Of a DNA stretch of 64,000 bases, positions 25,890 to 38,276 are shown piece by piece. The stretch's first letter is position 1. Every line of letters starts with the position of its first letter. The DNA comes from Pseudomonadales bacterium (GTDB taxonomy: Bacteria; Pseudomonadota; Gammaproteobacteria; Pseudomonadales; Azotimanducaceae): assembly GCA_022825925.1 (NCBI GenBank), contig JAJDVW010000132.1, forward strand, positions 49,318 through 113,317, in the 5' to 3' direction. A model generated the notes under the pieces. That model did no database searches and was not told where the DNA came from. It saw nothing but the letters and a program-made list of their open reading frames with translations. Both the position numbers and the translations under genes were made by a program.

Positions 25890-26900
25890 ATGAGCAGCGT
25901 CGACCGGACGCGGTCGTTCCCCGCGCAGCTTCTGCTCGCGGTCCTACTGCTCCTCTCGGCCGCCGGATTGACCCGCGCCACGGACGATGCCCAGCCCGAC
26001 ATCGAGCGCAAGCTCGAGGAAGGCGACTACTCCCGGCGCGGCGCCGACACGTGCATCGCCTGCCACGACGAAGAGGGACCTTTCCCCACCCTCGAGGTCT
26101 TCCGAACGGTCCACGGACACCCCGCCGTGCCCGGGTCGCCGTTCGAGATGCGATCCGCCGCGACGCCGCCCGCCGGATTGCAGTGCGAAGCCTGTCACGG
26201 GCCGATCGGGCGGCACGGGCGGCCGATCCTGGCGGAAGGGGCGCTGCGGGAGCCGGTCCTCAACTTCGGCGCCGGGGGAAATGCGGACCCGGAGGTGCAG
26301 AATGGGCTGTGCCTCACCTGCCACGCGAACCACGAACGCGCACACTGGACCGGTAGCGTGCACGAGGAGGCGGGCCTCGCCTGCGCCGACTGCCATCGCA
26401 TCCACGCGGCGACCGATCCCGTGCGCACCAAGGCGGCCCAGGCCCAGGTCTGCACGAGTTGCCATCGCCACGTCGCCGCCGATGCGCTCAAACGCTCGTC
26501 CCACCCGATGCGGGAGAACCAACTCATCTGCCGCGACTGCCACGATCCCCACGGCAGCGCGGGCGAAGCGCTGACCGTGGACGCCACGACGAACGACACC
26601 TGCCTGGGCTGTCACGCCGAACTGCGCGGACCGTTCCTGTGGGAACACCCGCCGGCGGTCGAGGACTGCGCGATCTGCCACGCACCGCATGGCTCCAACC
26701 AGCCCGCGCTTCTGGTGCGCCGGGCACCGCAACTGTGCCAGGGATGTCACTCGTCGGCCGGGCACCGGAGCATCCCCCAGGTCGCCGCGCAGCTCCCGCC
26801 CGGCCCCGCATCCGAGTTCCTCATCGCCCAGGCGTGCCTGAACTGCCACACCGAGGTGCACGGCTCGAATCATCCTTCCGGGGGATACCTGCGCAGATGA
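25890..26900 (+). CDS. Decaheme c-type cytochrome, MtrA/PioA/DmsE family
   Basis: A 336-aa periplasmic multiheme cytochrome that passes electrons across the outer membrane inside a barrel partner. Ten CxxCH motifs can be counted: CIACH, CEACH, CLTCH, CADCH, CTSCH, CRDCH, CLGCH, CAICH, CQGCH and CLNCH. Signal peptide RSFPAQLLLAVLLLLSAAG, cleavage near TRA-TD. ATG 25890 is preferred; a GTG five codons upstream is in frame. Its stop overlaps the barrel gene start (ATGA), the hallmark of the mtrAB/pioAB/dmsEF pair. The direction of electron flow (metal or DMSO reduction, or Fe(II) oxidation) is not decided by sequence. Confidence 0.95.
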   Translation: MSSVDRTRSFPAQLLLAVLLLLSAAGLTRATDDAQPDIERKLEEGDYSRRGADTCIACHDEEGPFPTLEVFRTVHGHPAVPGSPFEMRSAATPPAGLQCEACHGPIGRHGRPILAEGALREPVLNFGAGGNADPEVQNGLCLTCHANHERAHWTGSVHEEAGLACADCHRIHAATDPVRTKAAQAQVCTSCHRHVAADALKRSSHPMRENQLICRDCHDPHGSAGEALTVDATTNDTCLGCHAELRGPFLWEHPPAVEDCAICHAPHGSNQPALLVRRAPQLCQGCHSSAGHRSIPQVAAQLPPGPASEFLIAQACLNCHTEVHGSNHPSGGYLRR

Positions 26901-28993
26901 GCCCGCAGGTCTTCCATCGAGCGGTTCCCGCCCTCGCCGCGGTCACCCTCCTCGTCGCCGGCGCCGCCGCGGCGGCGCCGGTCGGCGCCAACTACGACAA
27001 CGCCCGGACCGACCGCTGGCGGTGCCGTCTCTGTCCCTTCGACGACGCCTCGTACCGGGACGGCAGCTTCCGCGTGGAGGCGGTCTCGGTCGAGGACGCC
27101 GAGCCACGCTTCGGCCGTGACAACGGGCTCGACGAGGACGGCACCCGACTCGACTTCCATGCCGAGCACCTCCGGCGCGGCGCCGACGGGCGTTCGCTGA
27201 TCGCGCGAGGCGAGCGCCTCGGTCTCGACGCTCGGGACCTCGGTATCGAATACGGCGCCCTCCGGCGCGGCGGCATGACCTTTCGCTGGCGCGAGATTCC
27301 ACGCAACGTCTCGACCGATGGCCGCACGCCGTACTCCGGGCGGACGATCCTCACGCTGCCCGACGACTGGGTTCACGCCTTCAGTACGAGCGGGATGACC
27401 GCGCTTTCCGAAGCCGGGACCCCGTTCGACAACGCGACCCAGCGCCGCCGGGCCTCCGCGGCGGCGCACTTCCGCCCGCATCCGCGCTGGGGGATCGAAG
27501 CCGACTACGTGCGCGAGACGAAGGAGGGCACGGGCGAGACCCATGCCGACTTCCTCTACCAGGTCGCCGGACTGCCCAAACCCATCGACCACCGGACCGA
27601 AGAGGTCGGGGGCAGGGTGCGCCTCGAAACCGGGCCGTTCCTGCTGGCCGCCGGCCTGCGCGAGTCCCGCTTCGAGAACGGCGACCGGGCGCTTGCGTGG
27701 GAGAACGCCTACGCCGAGTTCCCCGCGACCGGTCGCAAGGCACTTGCACCGGGCAACGACGCGCGCTCGCTGTCCCTCGTCTCGCGCTGGACCCACGGGC
27801 GGACGGTGTTCAACGGTGCCCTGACCTGGGGACGCCTGAGGCAGGACGCCCCCTTCCCGCCATACACGGCAAACGACGGCGCGCGGGTCGATCCCCTGCC
27901 CGCCGACAGTCTGCGCGGGCAGGTACGCACGCTCGCCGCCCGGTTCACGGTGGTCAGCCGTCCCACGGACCGCCTCCGGGTCAGCCTGAAGCACCGCCGC
28001 AGGGAACGGGACAACGACACCGAGACCCTGCTCCTGACGCCGGTATTGGGCGACCTGTTCGCGACTCCACCGAGGCCTGGCCGGGTCTACGGCTTCGACC
28101 GGACATCCACGGGCGTGCGGCTGCACTACCGGCTCTCCCGGAGCGTCAGGCTCGGGTTCGGATCGGAGGCCTCGCGGGTCCGGCGCAGGCCGGCGGAGAT
28201 CACACGCAACGACGCGCGGCGGCACTGGGCGGAGCTGCAAGCCACGAATCACCGCGGCTTGCGCGCCGCCCTCCGCTTCGCCGGGGGCAGGCGTGACGCG
28301 TCCACCTTCCAGGTCCTCACGGCCAACAACCCGCGCACGCGGCGCTTCCATCAGGCGGAGCGCGAACACCGGACCTGGACGACCGCACTCGACTACCAGT
28401 TCGCGGCGACGGGCCTGTCCGTCGGCGTCGACGCGGACTTTCGCAGGAACGACTATCCGGACTCGCCCCTCGGGCTGCATCACGACGAGGATCGGGGCTG
28501 GAGCGCGGACCTCACCTACGCGCCTCGCGCGCGCGTGTCGGTCTCCGCGTTCCGCGCGGTGCGCGAGGCGGACGCCAGAACCGCGGGCAGCGATACGTTC
28601 TCCGCGGCCGACTGGTGGTACGGGACCCGGGACACGGTCGACACCGACGGACTGACCGTGGAGTTGCGCGACGTGCCGCGCGAGGGTCTGAGCCTCTCCC
28701 TCGCGTTCACCCGTTCCAAGGGCCGCGGGCATTACAACACCGAGACCGTGGCCGGCGACTCCCGCTTCCCGCACCTCCTGTCCGAACACCGCGCAGTGGA
28801 CGCCCGCGTCCGCTACCCATTGCGCCGGCGCACGCTCCTGGTGGCGCGCTACTACCTGGAGGACTACCGCGCGGCGGATTGGGCTCGCGACGGAGTGGGC
28901 GTGGCCGCGACGCGCAACCTGATCTCCTTCGGCCGCGAGCTTCCCGACTACGCCAACGGCCTGTTCAGCATCTCCATCGAGACGCGCCTGTAA
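26897..28993 (+). CDS. Outer-membrane barrel of porin-cytochrome conduit, MtrB/PioB family
   Basis: A 698-aa outer-membrane beta-barrel sheath for the decaheme cytochrome. Signal peptide to about residue 27 (AGAAAAA-PV). The mature N-terminus carries the family's CxxC (C43-R-L-C46 in RWRCRLCPF). The remainder alternates Arg/aromatic strands and ends SISIETRL, without a final Phe. Start ATG 26897 overlaps the cytochrome stop. With it, this forms the minimal trans-outer-membrane electron conduit. Confidence 0.92.
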   Translation: MSPQVFHRAVPALAAVTLLVAGAAAAAPVGANYDNARTDRWRCRLCPFDDASYRDGSFRVEAVSVEDAEPRFGRDNGLDEDGTRLDFHAEHLRRGADGRSLIARGERLGLDARDLGIEYGALRRGGMTFRWREIPRNVSTDGRTPYSGRTILTLPDDWVHAFSTSGMTALSEAGTPFDNATQRRRASAAAHFRPHPRWGIEADYVRETKEGTGETHADFLYQVAGLPKPIDHRTEEVGGRVRLETGPFLLAAGLRESRFENGDRALAWENAYAEFPATGRKALAPGNDARSLSLVSRWTHGRTVFNGALTWGRLRQDAPFPPYTANDGARVDPLPADSLRGQVRTLAARFTVVSRPTDRLRVSLKHRRRERDNDTETLLLTPVLGDLFATPPRPGRVYGFDRTSTGVRLHYRLSRSVRLGFGSEASRVRRRPAEITRNDARRHWAELQATNHRGLRAALRFAGGRRDASTFQVLTANNPRTRRFHQAEREHRTWTTALDYQFAATGLSVGVDADFRRNDYPDSPLGLHHDEDRGWSADLTYAPRARVSVSAFRAVREADARTAGSDTFSAADWWYGTRDTVDTDGLTVELRDVPREGLSLSLAFTRSKGRGHYNTETVAGDSRFPHLLSEHRAVDARVRYPLRRRTLLVARYYLEDYRAADWARDGVGVAATRNLISFGRELPDYANGLFSISIETRL

Positions 28994-29229
28994 CGCCCCA
29001 TGGCCGACCCGTACCAACGACCGTTCAGGCGATCTCGGAGTGCAATCCGAGTTGGTCGATCCATCGCGGACTTCGTGCCGGGCCGGTCGGCCGAAACCGC
29101 CATCGAGGCCGAGGGGGCACGCGTGCGCACGGAGGACCCGAAGGGCATGCGCGCATTAGAGTCGAGGAACACTGGCCGAGGAACGCCCTCGTCGTCTGTG
29201 GCGAGCCCGCCACACGGCGGTGCGGCCGG
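28994..29229 (+). other. Intergenic region with small hairpin
   Basis: Convergent 3' ends of the MtrB-type gene and the GST gene. The only structure seen is CTCGGA-gtgcaa-TCCGAG (29034-29051), a 6-bp stem without a T-run; it might be a weak terminator. No ORF here looks real. Confidence 0.4.
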
Positions 29230-29865
29230 TCAGGCGCCCGCGCTCGGCCGCGCCGACACCTCCGCGTGCCAGCGCTGCACGTTCGTGCAGTCGTCCGGCA
29301 CCGGGCAGCGCGCCGCGCCGGCGGCGAAGTCCACCGTGCAGAGCGCCGTGATGTCCGCGATCGAGAAGGTGTCTCCCGCGACGTAGCGCGACTCCGCGAG
29401 ATCGCGGTCGAGCGCCGCGTACCACCGCAGGAGGCTCGCCTTGCCGCGGTCCGCCAGCGCGGGGATCGCGTCGACCTTGCCGACGCTGCCGCCCAGTCCG
29501 CGCTCGCGGAAGCCCGGGAACGCGTTGCGGAACGCCTCCATGGCCGCGAGCATGCCGTCGAACTCCATGTGGCGCTGGCGCGCCTCGACGTGCGCCTTGC
29601 CCACCGCGTCGGTGCCGAGCAGCGCCGGTTCCGGGTGCGTCTCCTCCAGGTAGCGGCAGATGGCGACCGACTCGTCGAGCACGGTGCCGTCGTCGAGGAC
29701 CAGCGTCGGCAGCAGCCCGCGGGGGCTGACGGCGAGGAACTCGTCGGTCAGGTTCTCGCCGCCCACGATGTCGACCTGCTCGTTCTCGCAACTCACGCCT
29801 TTCTCGGCCATGAACATGCGCACGCGGCGCGGGTTGGGGGCCAGTTGGCTGTCGTATAGCTTCAT
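29230..29865 (-). CDS. Glutathione S-transferase family protein
   Basis: A 211-aa cytosolic GST. The N-terminal thioredoxin-fold domain (1-78) starts MKLYDSQLAPNPRRVRMFMAE with the cis-Pro in GLLPTLVLDDG and the glutathione gamma-Glu contact ES in VLDESVAICRYL; the helical domain (90-205) has DTFSIADITA. There is no catalytic Cys at the helix start, so a Ser or Tyr/Asn-type mechanism is likely. Substrate unknown. It stands alone, 64 nt from the LLM oxidoreductase gene end, on the same strand. Confidence 0.9.
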   Translation of the reverse strand: MKLYDSQLAPNPRRVRMFMAEKGVSCENEQVDIVGGENLTDEFLAVSPRGLLPTLVLDDGTVLDESVAICRYLEETHPEPALLGTDAVGKAHVEARQRHMEFDGMLAAMEAFRNAFPGFRERGLGGSVGKVDAIPALADRGKASLLRWYAALDRDLAESRYVAGDTFSIADITALCTVDFAAGAARCPVPDDCTNVQRWHAEVSARPSAGA

Positions 29866-29929
29866 CGGGGATCTCTCCGGATTCGCGGGACTGTCGGAAA
29901 AGCGGGCACCCTAACAGGCTTGGGTGCAA

Positions 29930-30838
29930 TCAGTCGAACGCGCTCAGCACCTCCGCGTCGAGTTCGTCGTACACCGCCGGCTTGTTCGGGATCATCTGCA
30001 GCATGAACTCCTGGGTGCCCGCCTCAATGAAGTCCCGCGCCCGGTCGATCACGTAGGCGGGCGGCCCGATCATCCGCCAGTCCATCCCGTCCCGGAGCTC
30101 CCGGGCCCGCCCTTCGTCGCGCTCGATGCGCATCGGGACGTGCACGGTCTTCCTGATCTCGGCCGGATCGCGTCCGATGGCTTCGCAGTGGCCTTCGAGG
30201 ACGCCGATCAGATCCCGGAGCTCGTCCGGACCCGCGATCACGTTCATGATGTCGCCGTACTTCGCGAGCGTCTTCAACGTGCGCGTACGCCCCTTGCCGC
30301 CGACCATGATGGGGGGATGCGGCTTCTGGACGCCCTTCGGCCACGACGGCGCCTGCTTCAGCTGGTAGTACCGGCCTTCGTAGTCGAAGAGCTCCTCCGC
30401 CGTGAAGAGCAGCTTGATGACCTCGCAGGCCTCCTCCAGCCGGTCCTGCCGCTCCCGCATCGACGGGAACTCCCAACCGAAGGCCTGGTGCTCCCGGATG
30501 TTCCAGCCCGCGCCGATGCCGAGCTCGAGGCGGCCGTTCGAGATGTGGTCCACCGTCGCCGCCATCTTCGCCAGCAGCGCCGGGTTGCGGTAGGTGTTGC
30601 CGGTGACGAGCACCCCGAGGCGCAGCCGCTCGGTGACCGCCGCCGCGCCGGTCAGGAGCGACCAGCCCTCGAACGTCGGGAAGGAGTCGTTGGGGAGCAC
30701 TTCGTCGGTGCGCGACACCGGCGGCAGGAAGTGGTCGTAGAACCACGCGCTGTGCCAACGACCCCGCTCCATCGCCGCGAGCGTCGCCTCGATGTCCTCC
30801 CAGGACGTGTTCTGGTTGTGCAGTTGCGATCCGAACAT
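29930..30838 (-). CDS. LLM-class flavin/F420-dependent oxidoreductase
   Basis: A 302-aa luciferase-like (beta/alpha)8 oxidoreductase. Family marks: GWSLLTGAAAVTERLRLGVLVTGNTYRNP, KMAATVDHISNGRLELGIGAGW and the closing MVGGKGRTRTL. These resemble the F420-dependent subgroups, but FMN cannot be excluded; substrate unknown. ATG 30838 follows GGGAG. The SDR gene upstream on the same strand (69 nt) may be in the same transcript. Confidence 0.88.
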   Translation of the reverse strand: MFGSQLHNQNTSWEDIEATLAAMERGRWHSAWFYDHFLPPVSRTDEVLPNDSFPTFEGWSLLTGAAAVTERLRLGVLVTGNTYRNPALLAKMAATVDHISNGRLELGIGAGWNIREHQAFGWEFPSMRERQDRLEEACEVIKLLFTAEELFDYEGRYYQLKQAPSWPKGVQKPHPPIMVGGKGRTRTLKTLAKYGDIMNVIAGPDELRDLIGVLEGHCEAIGRDPAEIRKTVHVPMRIERDEGRARELRDGMDWRMIGPPAYVIDRARDFIEAGTQEFMLQMIPNKPAVYDELDAEVLSAFD

Positions 30839-30906
30839 CCGATGCTCCCTTTTGTCGAAGGAGTTTCCGCGCAGCGGCAACTCCAACGCGACCGCAAGGT
30901 CGCGCC

Positions 30907-31677
30907 TCAGCGGGCCGTGTAACCGCCGTCCACGGGCAGCACGATCCCGGTGATGAAGCTCGCGTCGTCGCTCGCGAGGAACACCGCGGCGGCCGCTATC
31001 TCCTCCGGCTGCCCGAAACGACCCATCGGGTGCAGGTTGGCCATGCCCTGCCGCACCTCCTCGAACTCCCGGACCGGGGCCGTCATCGGCGTCTCGATGT
31101 AGCCCGGGGCGATCGCGTTGACGCGCACGCCGCTGCGCGCGTAGATGATGGCGTACTGCTTCGTGAGTCCATTGACGCCGTGCTTCGAGGCGACGTACGC
31201 GCCGGTGGTGGCGCTCACCTCCGCGGGATCGACCGGCGCCGGCCCGGTCAGGCCAACCAGCCCGGCGATGGAGGCGGTGTTGATGATGGCGCCTCCGCCC
31301 CGCGCCGCCAGGAACGGCGCGCCATGCACCAGCCCGTGGTAAACCCCCTGCAGGTTCACGGCGATGGTCCGGTCCCAGCCGTGCTCCGCGCCGCCGACGC
31401 CGGCGTTGTTGAACAGGATGTCGAGGCCGCCGAGTTCCTCCACGGTCCTGCCGAGCGCGGCTTCGACCCCGGCGCCGTCGGTGACGTCCAGGGCCATGTC
31501 GGTCGCCGCGTTGGCCCCGGTCTCCTTGACGGCGGCCGCCGTCTCCCCGGCGCCGGCCGCATCGATGTCCGCGCACATGACCGCGGCCCCCTCCGCCGCC
31601 ATCCGCAGCGCGCTCGCGCGCCCGATGCCGCTGCCGGCGCCCGTGACCAGCGCGACCTTGCCGTCCAGCTTGCCCAT
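30907..31677 (-). CDS. Short-chain dehydrogenase/reductase
   Basis: A 256-aa classical SDR. NAD(P) motif TGAGSGIG (residues 12-19), NNAG, a catalytic Ser in NTASIAG, and YVASK with catalytic Tyr and Lys; PGYIETPM follows. An Asp at the end of strand 2 (CADID) suggests NAD+ preference. About ten extra residues (GPAPVDPAEVS) sit between Ser and Tyr. Substrate unknown. Start ATG 31677 (MGKLDGKVALVTG). Confidence 0.92.
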   Translation of the reverse strand: MGKLDGKVALVTGAGSGIGRASALRMAAEGAAVMCADIDAAGAGETAAAVKETGANAATDMALDVTDGAGVEAALGRTVEELGGLDILFNNAGVGGAEHGWDRTIAVNLQGVYHGLVHGAPFLAARGGGAIINTASIAGLVGLTGPAPVDPAEVSATTGAYVASKHGVNGLTKQYAIIYARSGVRVNAIAPGYIETPMTAPVREFEEVRQGMANLHPMGRFGQPEEIAAAAVFLASDDASFITGIVLPVDGGYTAR

Positions 31678-31760
31678 GGCCCGTCGCTCCCATACGCGAA
31701 AGCGCGAGCCTATCAGACGGGTCCCACGAAAGGGGGTGGGGGCGACCCCGAGCCCTTCGC

Positions 31761-33200
31761 CTACGGAGCCAGCGCATCGCGCAGCAGGGCGTTGACCCGC
31801 CCGGGATCCGCCTTGCCCTCGGTCTCGCGCATCACGCGCCCGACGAAGAACCCAAGCACTTTCTCCTTGCCGGCGCGGAACTGCTCGACCTGCTCGGGGT
31901 GATCGGCCACCACCCGGCGAACGATCCGGGCCAGCTCGCCGGCGTCGCTCACCCGGCGCAGGTCCCGGGCCTCGATGATCGCGTCGACCTCGCCGCCTTC
32001 CTCCCACAGCACGTCGAACACCATGCCCGCGATCTTGCCGGAGATGACGCCTTCCTCGATCCGCGCGATCAGCCGACCCAACTGTTCGGGCGCCACGGGG
32101 CAAGCGGAAACGTCGAGGCCGCTCCGGTTCAGCGACGCCGCCACCCGGTCCATGATCCAGTTCGCCGCCGGCTTCGCGCCGCAGCCCGTGGCGAGAGTGG
32201 CTTCGAAGTAGGCCGCGACGTCGGGGTCGCCCGTCAGGAAACCCGTGTCCGAGTCGGACAGCCCGAGGTCCTCGCGATATCGCCGCCGCTTGGCGCGGGG
32301 CAGCTCCGGCACCCGCGCACGGGCTTCCCCGAGCAGCTCCGACGTGACCCGCACGGGCAGCAGGTCCGGGTCGGGGAAGTAACGGTAGTCGTCGGACAGT
32401 TCCTTGCCGCGCATGGGACGCGTCTCGTCGTCGCGCGGGTCGTAGAGCCGCGTTTCGCGCACCACGCTGTCGCCCGACTCGAGCACGCCGATCTGCCGGT
32501 CGATCTCGTGGGCGATGGCCTGTCGCAGGAAACGGAAGGAGTTGAGGTTCTTGATCTCGGTGCGTTCGCCGAATCGCGCCTGCCCGCGCGGCCGTACCGA
32601 GACGTTGGCGTCGCACCGCATCGACCCCTCGTTCAGGTTGCCGTCGCAGATGCCGAGGTAACGCACCACGGCGTGCATCTCCCGGAAGAACGCCGCCGCC
32701 TCCGCCGGCGTGCGCAGGTCGGGCTCCGAAACGACCTCGAGCAGCGGGGTCCCCGCACGGTTGAGGTCGATGCCGGTCATGTCCGCGTAGTCCTCGTGCA
32801 GCGACTTCCCCGCGTCCTCCTCGAGGTGTGCCCGGCGTATGCCGATGCGTCTCGTCGCGCCATCGACCTCCATCTCCACGACGCCGGCGCCGACGATCGG
32901 CTGGTCGAACTGGCTGATCTGGTAGCCCTTCGGCAGGTCGGGATAGAAGTAGCTCTTGCGGTCGAAGCGGCAGGTCCGCGCGATCTCGGCGTCGATGGCC
33001 AGCCCGAAGGTGAGGGCCATGCGCACCGCCTCCCGGTTCAGCACCGGCAGGACGCCCGGCATGCCGAGGTCCACCGCGCACGCCCGCGTGTTCGGCGGCG
33101 CGCCGAACGCCGCCTCCGCGCCGGAGAAAATCTTCGATCGCGTGGCAAGCTGCACGTGGATCTCGAGGCCGATGACGCTTTCCCAGTCCACGGTCGCCAC
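31761..33200 (-). CDS. gatB: Asp-tRNA(Asn)/Glu-tRNA(Gln) amidotransferase subunit B
   Basis: A 479-aa GatB, which binds and phosphorylates the mischarged tRNA in transamidation. The sequence opens [15 protein letters not shown], has [11 protein letters not shown] and the [14 protein letters not shown] region, and ends with the tail domain (VNALLRDAL). GTG 33200 is the likely start: it is one base after the gatA stop and gives the normal N-terminus. Its presence means this organism makes Gln-tRNA or Asn-tRNA indirectly. Confidence 0.97.
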   Translation of the reverse strand: MATVDWESVIGLEIHVQLATRSKIFSGAEAAFGAPPNTRACAVDLGMPGVLPVLNREAVRMALTFGLAIDAEIARTCRFDRKSYFYPDLPKGYQISQFDQPIVGAGVVEMEVDGATRRIGIRRAHLEEDAGKSLHEDYADMTGIDLNRAGTPLLEVVSEPDLRTPAEAAAFFREMHAVVRYLGICDGNLNEGSMRCDANVSVRPRGQARFGERTEIKNLNSFRFLRQAIAHEIDRQIGVLESGDSVVRETRLYDPRDDETRPMRGKELSDDYRYFPDPDLLPVRVTSELLGEARARVPELPRAKRRRYREDLGLSDSDTGFLTGDPDVAAYFEATLATGCGAKPAANWIMDRVAASLNRSGLDVSACPVAPEQLGRLIARIEEGVISGKIAGMVFDVLWEEGGEVDAIIEARDLRRVSDAGELARIVRRVVADHPEQVEQFRAGKEKVLGFFVGRVMRETEGKADPGRVNALLRDALAP

Positions 33201-33201
33201 A

Positions 33202-34632
33202 CTATCCCTCCGGGTGCCGCAGGTGCCAGTCCGTCCGCCGCTGAAACTCGTGGCCGAGGGCCAGCAGGCGGCCTTCCTCGAACGCCGGGCCGATGAGCTG
33301 CAGTCCGACGGGCAGGCCGCCGACGAAGCCGCAGGGCATGGACATGGCCGGCAGGCCGGCCAGACTCGCCGGCGTCGTGAACACGTCCTGCCGGTACATC
33401 GCCACCGGATCGTCCACCGCGCCGAGTTCGAACGCCGGCCCCGGCGCGACCGGCGCCGCAATCACGTCGACTTCTTCGAAGGCCTCCAGGAAGTCCTGCT
33501 GAATGCGCCGCCGCACGCGCTGGGCCTTCAGGTAGTAGGCGTCGTAGTAGCCCACGGACAGCGTGTAGGTGCCGGTAAGGATGCGACGCTTGACCTCGGT
33601 GCCGAAACCCGCGGCCCGCGAGCGCCGGTACAGGTCGCCGAGGTCGGCGGGATCCTCGGCCCGGAAGCCGAACCGGACGCCGTCGTAGCGCGACAGGTTG
33701 GCCGACGCCTCGGCGCCCGCGATGACGTAGTAGGCGGGGACCGCGGCGTCCGTGTGCGGCAGGGAGTGGGAGACGAGCACGTGTCCGGCGGCCTCGAGTT
33801 CCTTCGCCGCCGCGAGCAGACAGTCCCCCATGTCGCCCGACAACCCCGTCCAGTACTCGGAAGGCAGGCCTACCCGCATGCTGCCGGCGCCGTTGCGGCG
33901 CGTCGGGCTCCGTTCCGCGCTCGTGGAGTCGAGTGGGTCATGGCCTTCCATCGCCCCCAGCACCGTCTCCACGTCCTCGACGGACAACCCGAAAGCGCCC
34001 CCCTGGTCGAGGCTCGAGGCGAACGCGATCATGCCGTAACGCGACACCCGCCCGTACGTCGGCTTGAGTCCCGTGACGCCGCAGAACGCCGCCGGCTGCC
34101 GGATGGACCCGCCGGTGTCCGTTCCGGTGGCGCAAGGCACGAGGCCCGCCCCCACGGCCGCCGCCGATCCCCCCGACGAGCCCCCGGGCGCGCGCCCGCG
34201 ATCCCACGGGTTGCGCGACGGGCCGAACCAGCTCGTCTCGCTGGAAGACCCCATGGCGAACTCGTCCATGTTCGTCTTGCCGAGGCACACCGTCCCTGCG
34301 GCCGCAAGCCGCGCCACGACCGTCGCGTCATAGGGCGGCACGAAATCGGCGAGCATCCGAGACGCGCACGTCGTGGCGACGCCCGCCGTGCAGAAGATGT
34401 CCTTGTGGGCGAGCGGAATCCCCGTCAGGGGTCCTCCTTCGCCCCGCGCGATACGGCGGTCCGCCGCCTCCGCCGCCCGCAGCGCGCGCTCCTCCGCGAC
34501 GTGGATGAAGGCGTTCAGATCGCCGTCCGCCGCCGCGATGCGCTCGAGGTGGAAGGTCGCGAGTTCCCGGGCGCTGTAGTCCCCGCGGGCCAGCCCGCGA
34601 CCGAGCTCGGCGATGCCGGCGAAAGGCTGCAA
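33202..34632 (-). CDS. gatA: Glutamyl/aspartyl-tRNA amidotransferase subunit A
   Basis: A 476-aa amidase-signature subunit that releases ammonia from Gln. Catalytic Lys77 (AHKDIF), Ser152 (GGSSGGS) and Ser176 ([11 protein letters not shown]) are in place. No ATG or GTG lies near the expected N-terminus; a TTG at 34632 starts (M)[13 protein letters not shown], 8 nt after the gatC stop, and is chosen. Confidence 0.95.
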   Translation of the reverse strand: MQPFAGIAELGRGLARGDYSARELATFHLERIAAADGDLNAFIHVAEERALRAAEAADRRIARGEGGPLTGIPLAHKDIFCTAGVATTCASRMLADFVPPYDATVVARLAAAGTVCLGKTNMDEFAMGSSSETSWFGPSRNPWDRGRAPGGSSGGSAAAVGAGLVPCATGTDTGGSIRQPAAFCGVTGLKPTYGRVSRYGMIAFASSLDQGGAFGLSVEDVETVLGAMEGHDPLDSTSAERSPTRRNGAGSMRVGLPSEYWTGLSGDMGDCLLAAAKELEAAGHVLVSHSLPHTDAAVPAYYVIAGAEASANLSRYDGVRFGFRAEDPADLGDLYRRSRAAGFGTEVKRRILTGTYTLSVGYYDAYYLKAQRVRRRIQQDFLEAFEEVDVIAAPVAPGPAFELGAVDDPVAMYRQDVFTTPASLAGLPAMSMPCGFVGGLPVGLQLIGPAFEEGRLLALGHEFQRRTDWHLRHPEG

Positions 34633-34640
34633 GACGGCGT

Positions 34641-37140
<2,500 letters not shown>

Positions 37141-37144
<4 letters not shown>

Positions 37145-37635
37145 ACCCCCTCCGCGGAGGCTGGCTCGTCGGCGTGACCTTCTTCGCGGCGGCCGCGCTG
37201 GCCGTCGCGCACCTGCCCGCCGGCCTGCCCGACTGGGTCGCCTGGCTGCGGCCGGCGTGGGTGCCGTTGGTCCTCTTCTTCTGGCTCGTCGAGCGTCCGC
37301 ACCGCATCGGCCTCATCAGCGTCTGGGCGTTCGGCCTGCTGCTCGACGTCGTCCGCTCCGAGCCCCTCGGGTTGAACGGGTTCGCCCTGGTCGTCATGGC
37401 CGTGCTGGGGCTTTCCACGTACGAGCGGCTGCGCATGATCAACGTGTTCCAGCAGGCGGCCACCCTGCTGCTCCTGGTCCTCGCGACGGAGCTCGCCAAG
37501 GGGATCGTGGTGTCTCTCGCCCAGGGTGCGCCCCTGTCGGGTCAGTTCGTTGCATCGGCCACGGTCACGGCCGTGCTGTGGCCCTTCCTGGTCGGACCGC
37601 TGCGGTGGGCGACCTGGCGCGCCGGAACGGCATGA
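37141..37635 (+). CDS. mreD: Rod-shape protein MreD
   Basis: A 164-aa inner-membrane protein with about five hydrophobic segments; WAFGLLLDVVRSEPLGLNGFAL is the family signature. Together with MreBC it forms the elongasome core. mrdA and rodA do not follow; maf does, by ATGA overlap. Confidence 0.93.
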
Positions 37636-38210
37636 TCGTCCTGGCCTCCGCCTCGCCGCGCCGGGCCCAGTGGCTCGAGCGGATCGGCGTTCCGTTCGTC
37701 GTCCGGCCCGTGGCGATCGACGAATCCCCGCGCCCCGGCGAGCCGGCCACCGCCTACGTGCTGCGCCTGGCGCGCGAGAAGGCGGCCGCGGCCACGGGCG
37801 ACCGGGTCGTGCTGGCCGCCGACACCGCCGTGTCCCTGGACGGACGCATCTTCGGCAAGCCCCGAGACGAGCGTGACGGGATCGCGACGCTGCTCGCCCT
37901 GTCCGGCCGGGAGCACGAAGTGTTCACGGCGCTGGCCGCGCGCTCGCCGGACCGCGAGGCCTGCCGGCTGGCGTCCGCGACCGTCACCTTTCGCGCCATC
38001 GGCCCCGCCGAAGCCGCGGCCTACTGGCGCACGGGCGAGCCCGCGGACAAGGCCGGGAGCTACGGCATGCAGGGGATGGGCGGGGTTTTCGTCAGCCGCA
38101 TCGACGGCAGCCCCGGAGCCGTGGTCGGATTGCCCCTGCCCGAGACGCACGACATGCTCGCGTCCTTCGGCATTCCCTGCTGGTCGGCCTCCTCCAGCCG
38201 GACCGCCTGA
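37632..38210 (+). CDS. maf: Maf-family nucleotide pyrophosphatase (YhdE type)
   Basis: A 192-aa house-cleaning dTTP/UTP pyrophosphatase. IVLASASPRRAQWLERIGV, ADTAV, KP at the Mg site, and KAGSYGMQGMGGVFVSRIDGS mark the YhdE subgroup. Overlaps mreD by ATGA. In many gammaproteobacteria rng follows; here only 66 nt separate it from yhdP. Confidence 0.95.
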   Translation: MIVLASASPRRAQWLERIGVPFVVRPVAIDESPRPGEPATAYVLRLAREKAAAATGDRVVLAADTAVSLDGRIFGKPRDERDGIATLLALSGREHEVFTALAARSPDREACRLASATVTFRAIGPAEAAAYWRTGEPADKAGSYGMQGMGGVFVSRIDGSPGAVVGLPLPETHDMLASFGIPCWSASSSRTA

Positions 38211-38276
38211 TCGCCCCGCAACCCGCAACACCGTTCAAGCGCCGTTCAGTCCACCGCGATACCGCGGGGGTATGAT

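Noticed and set aside
38271..38276. TATGAT just before yhdP as a promoter, moving the start downstream
   Set aside because: A downstream start would remove the N-terminal membrane anchor that YhdP needs.
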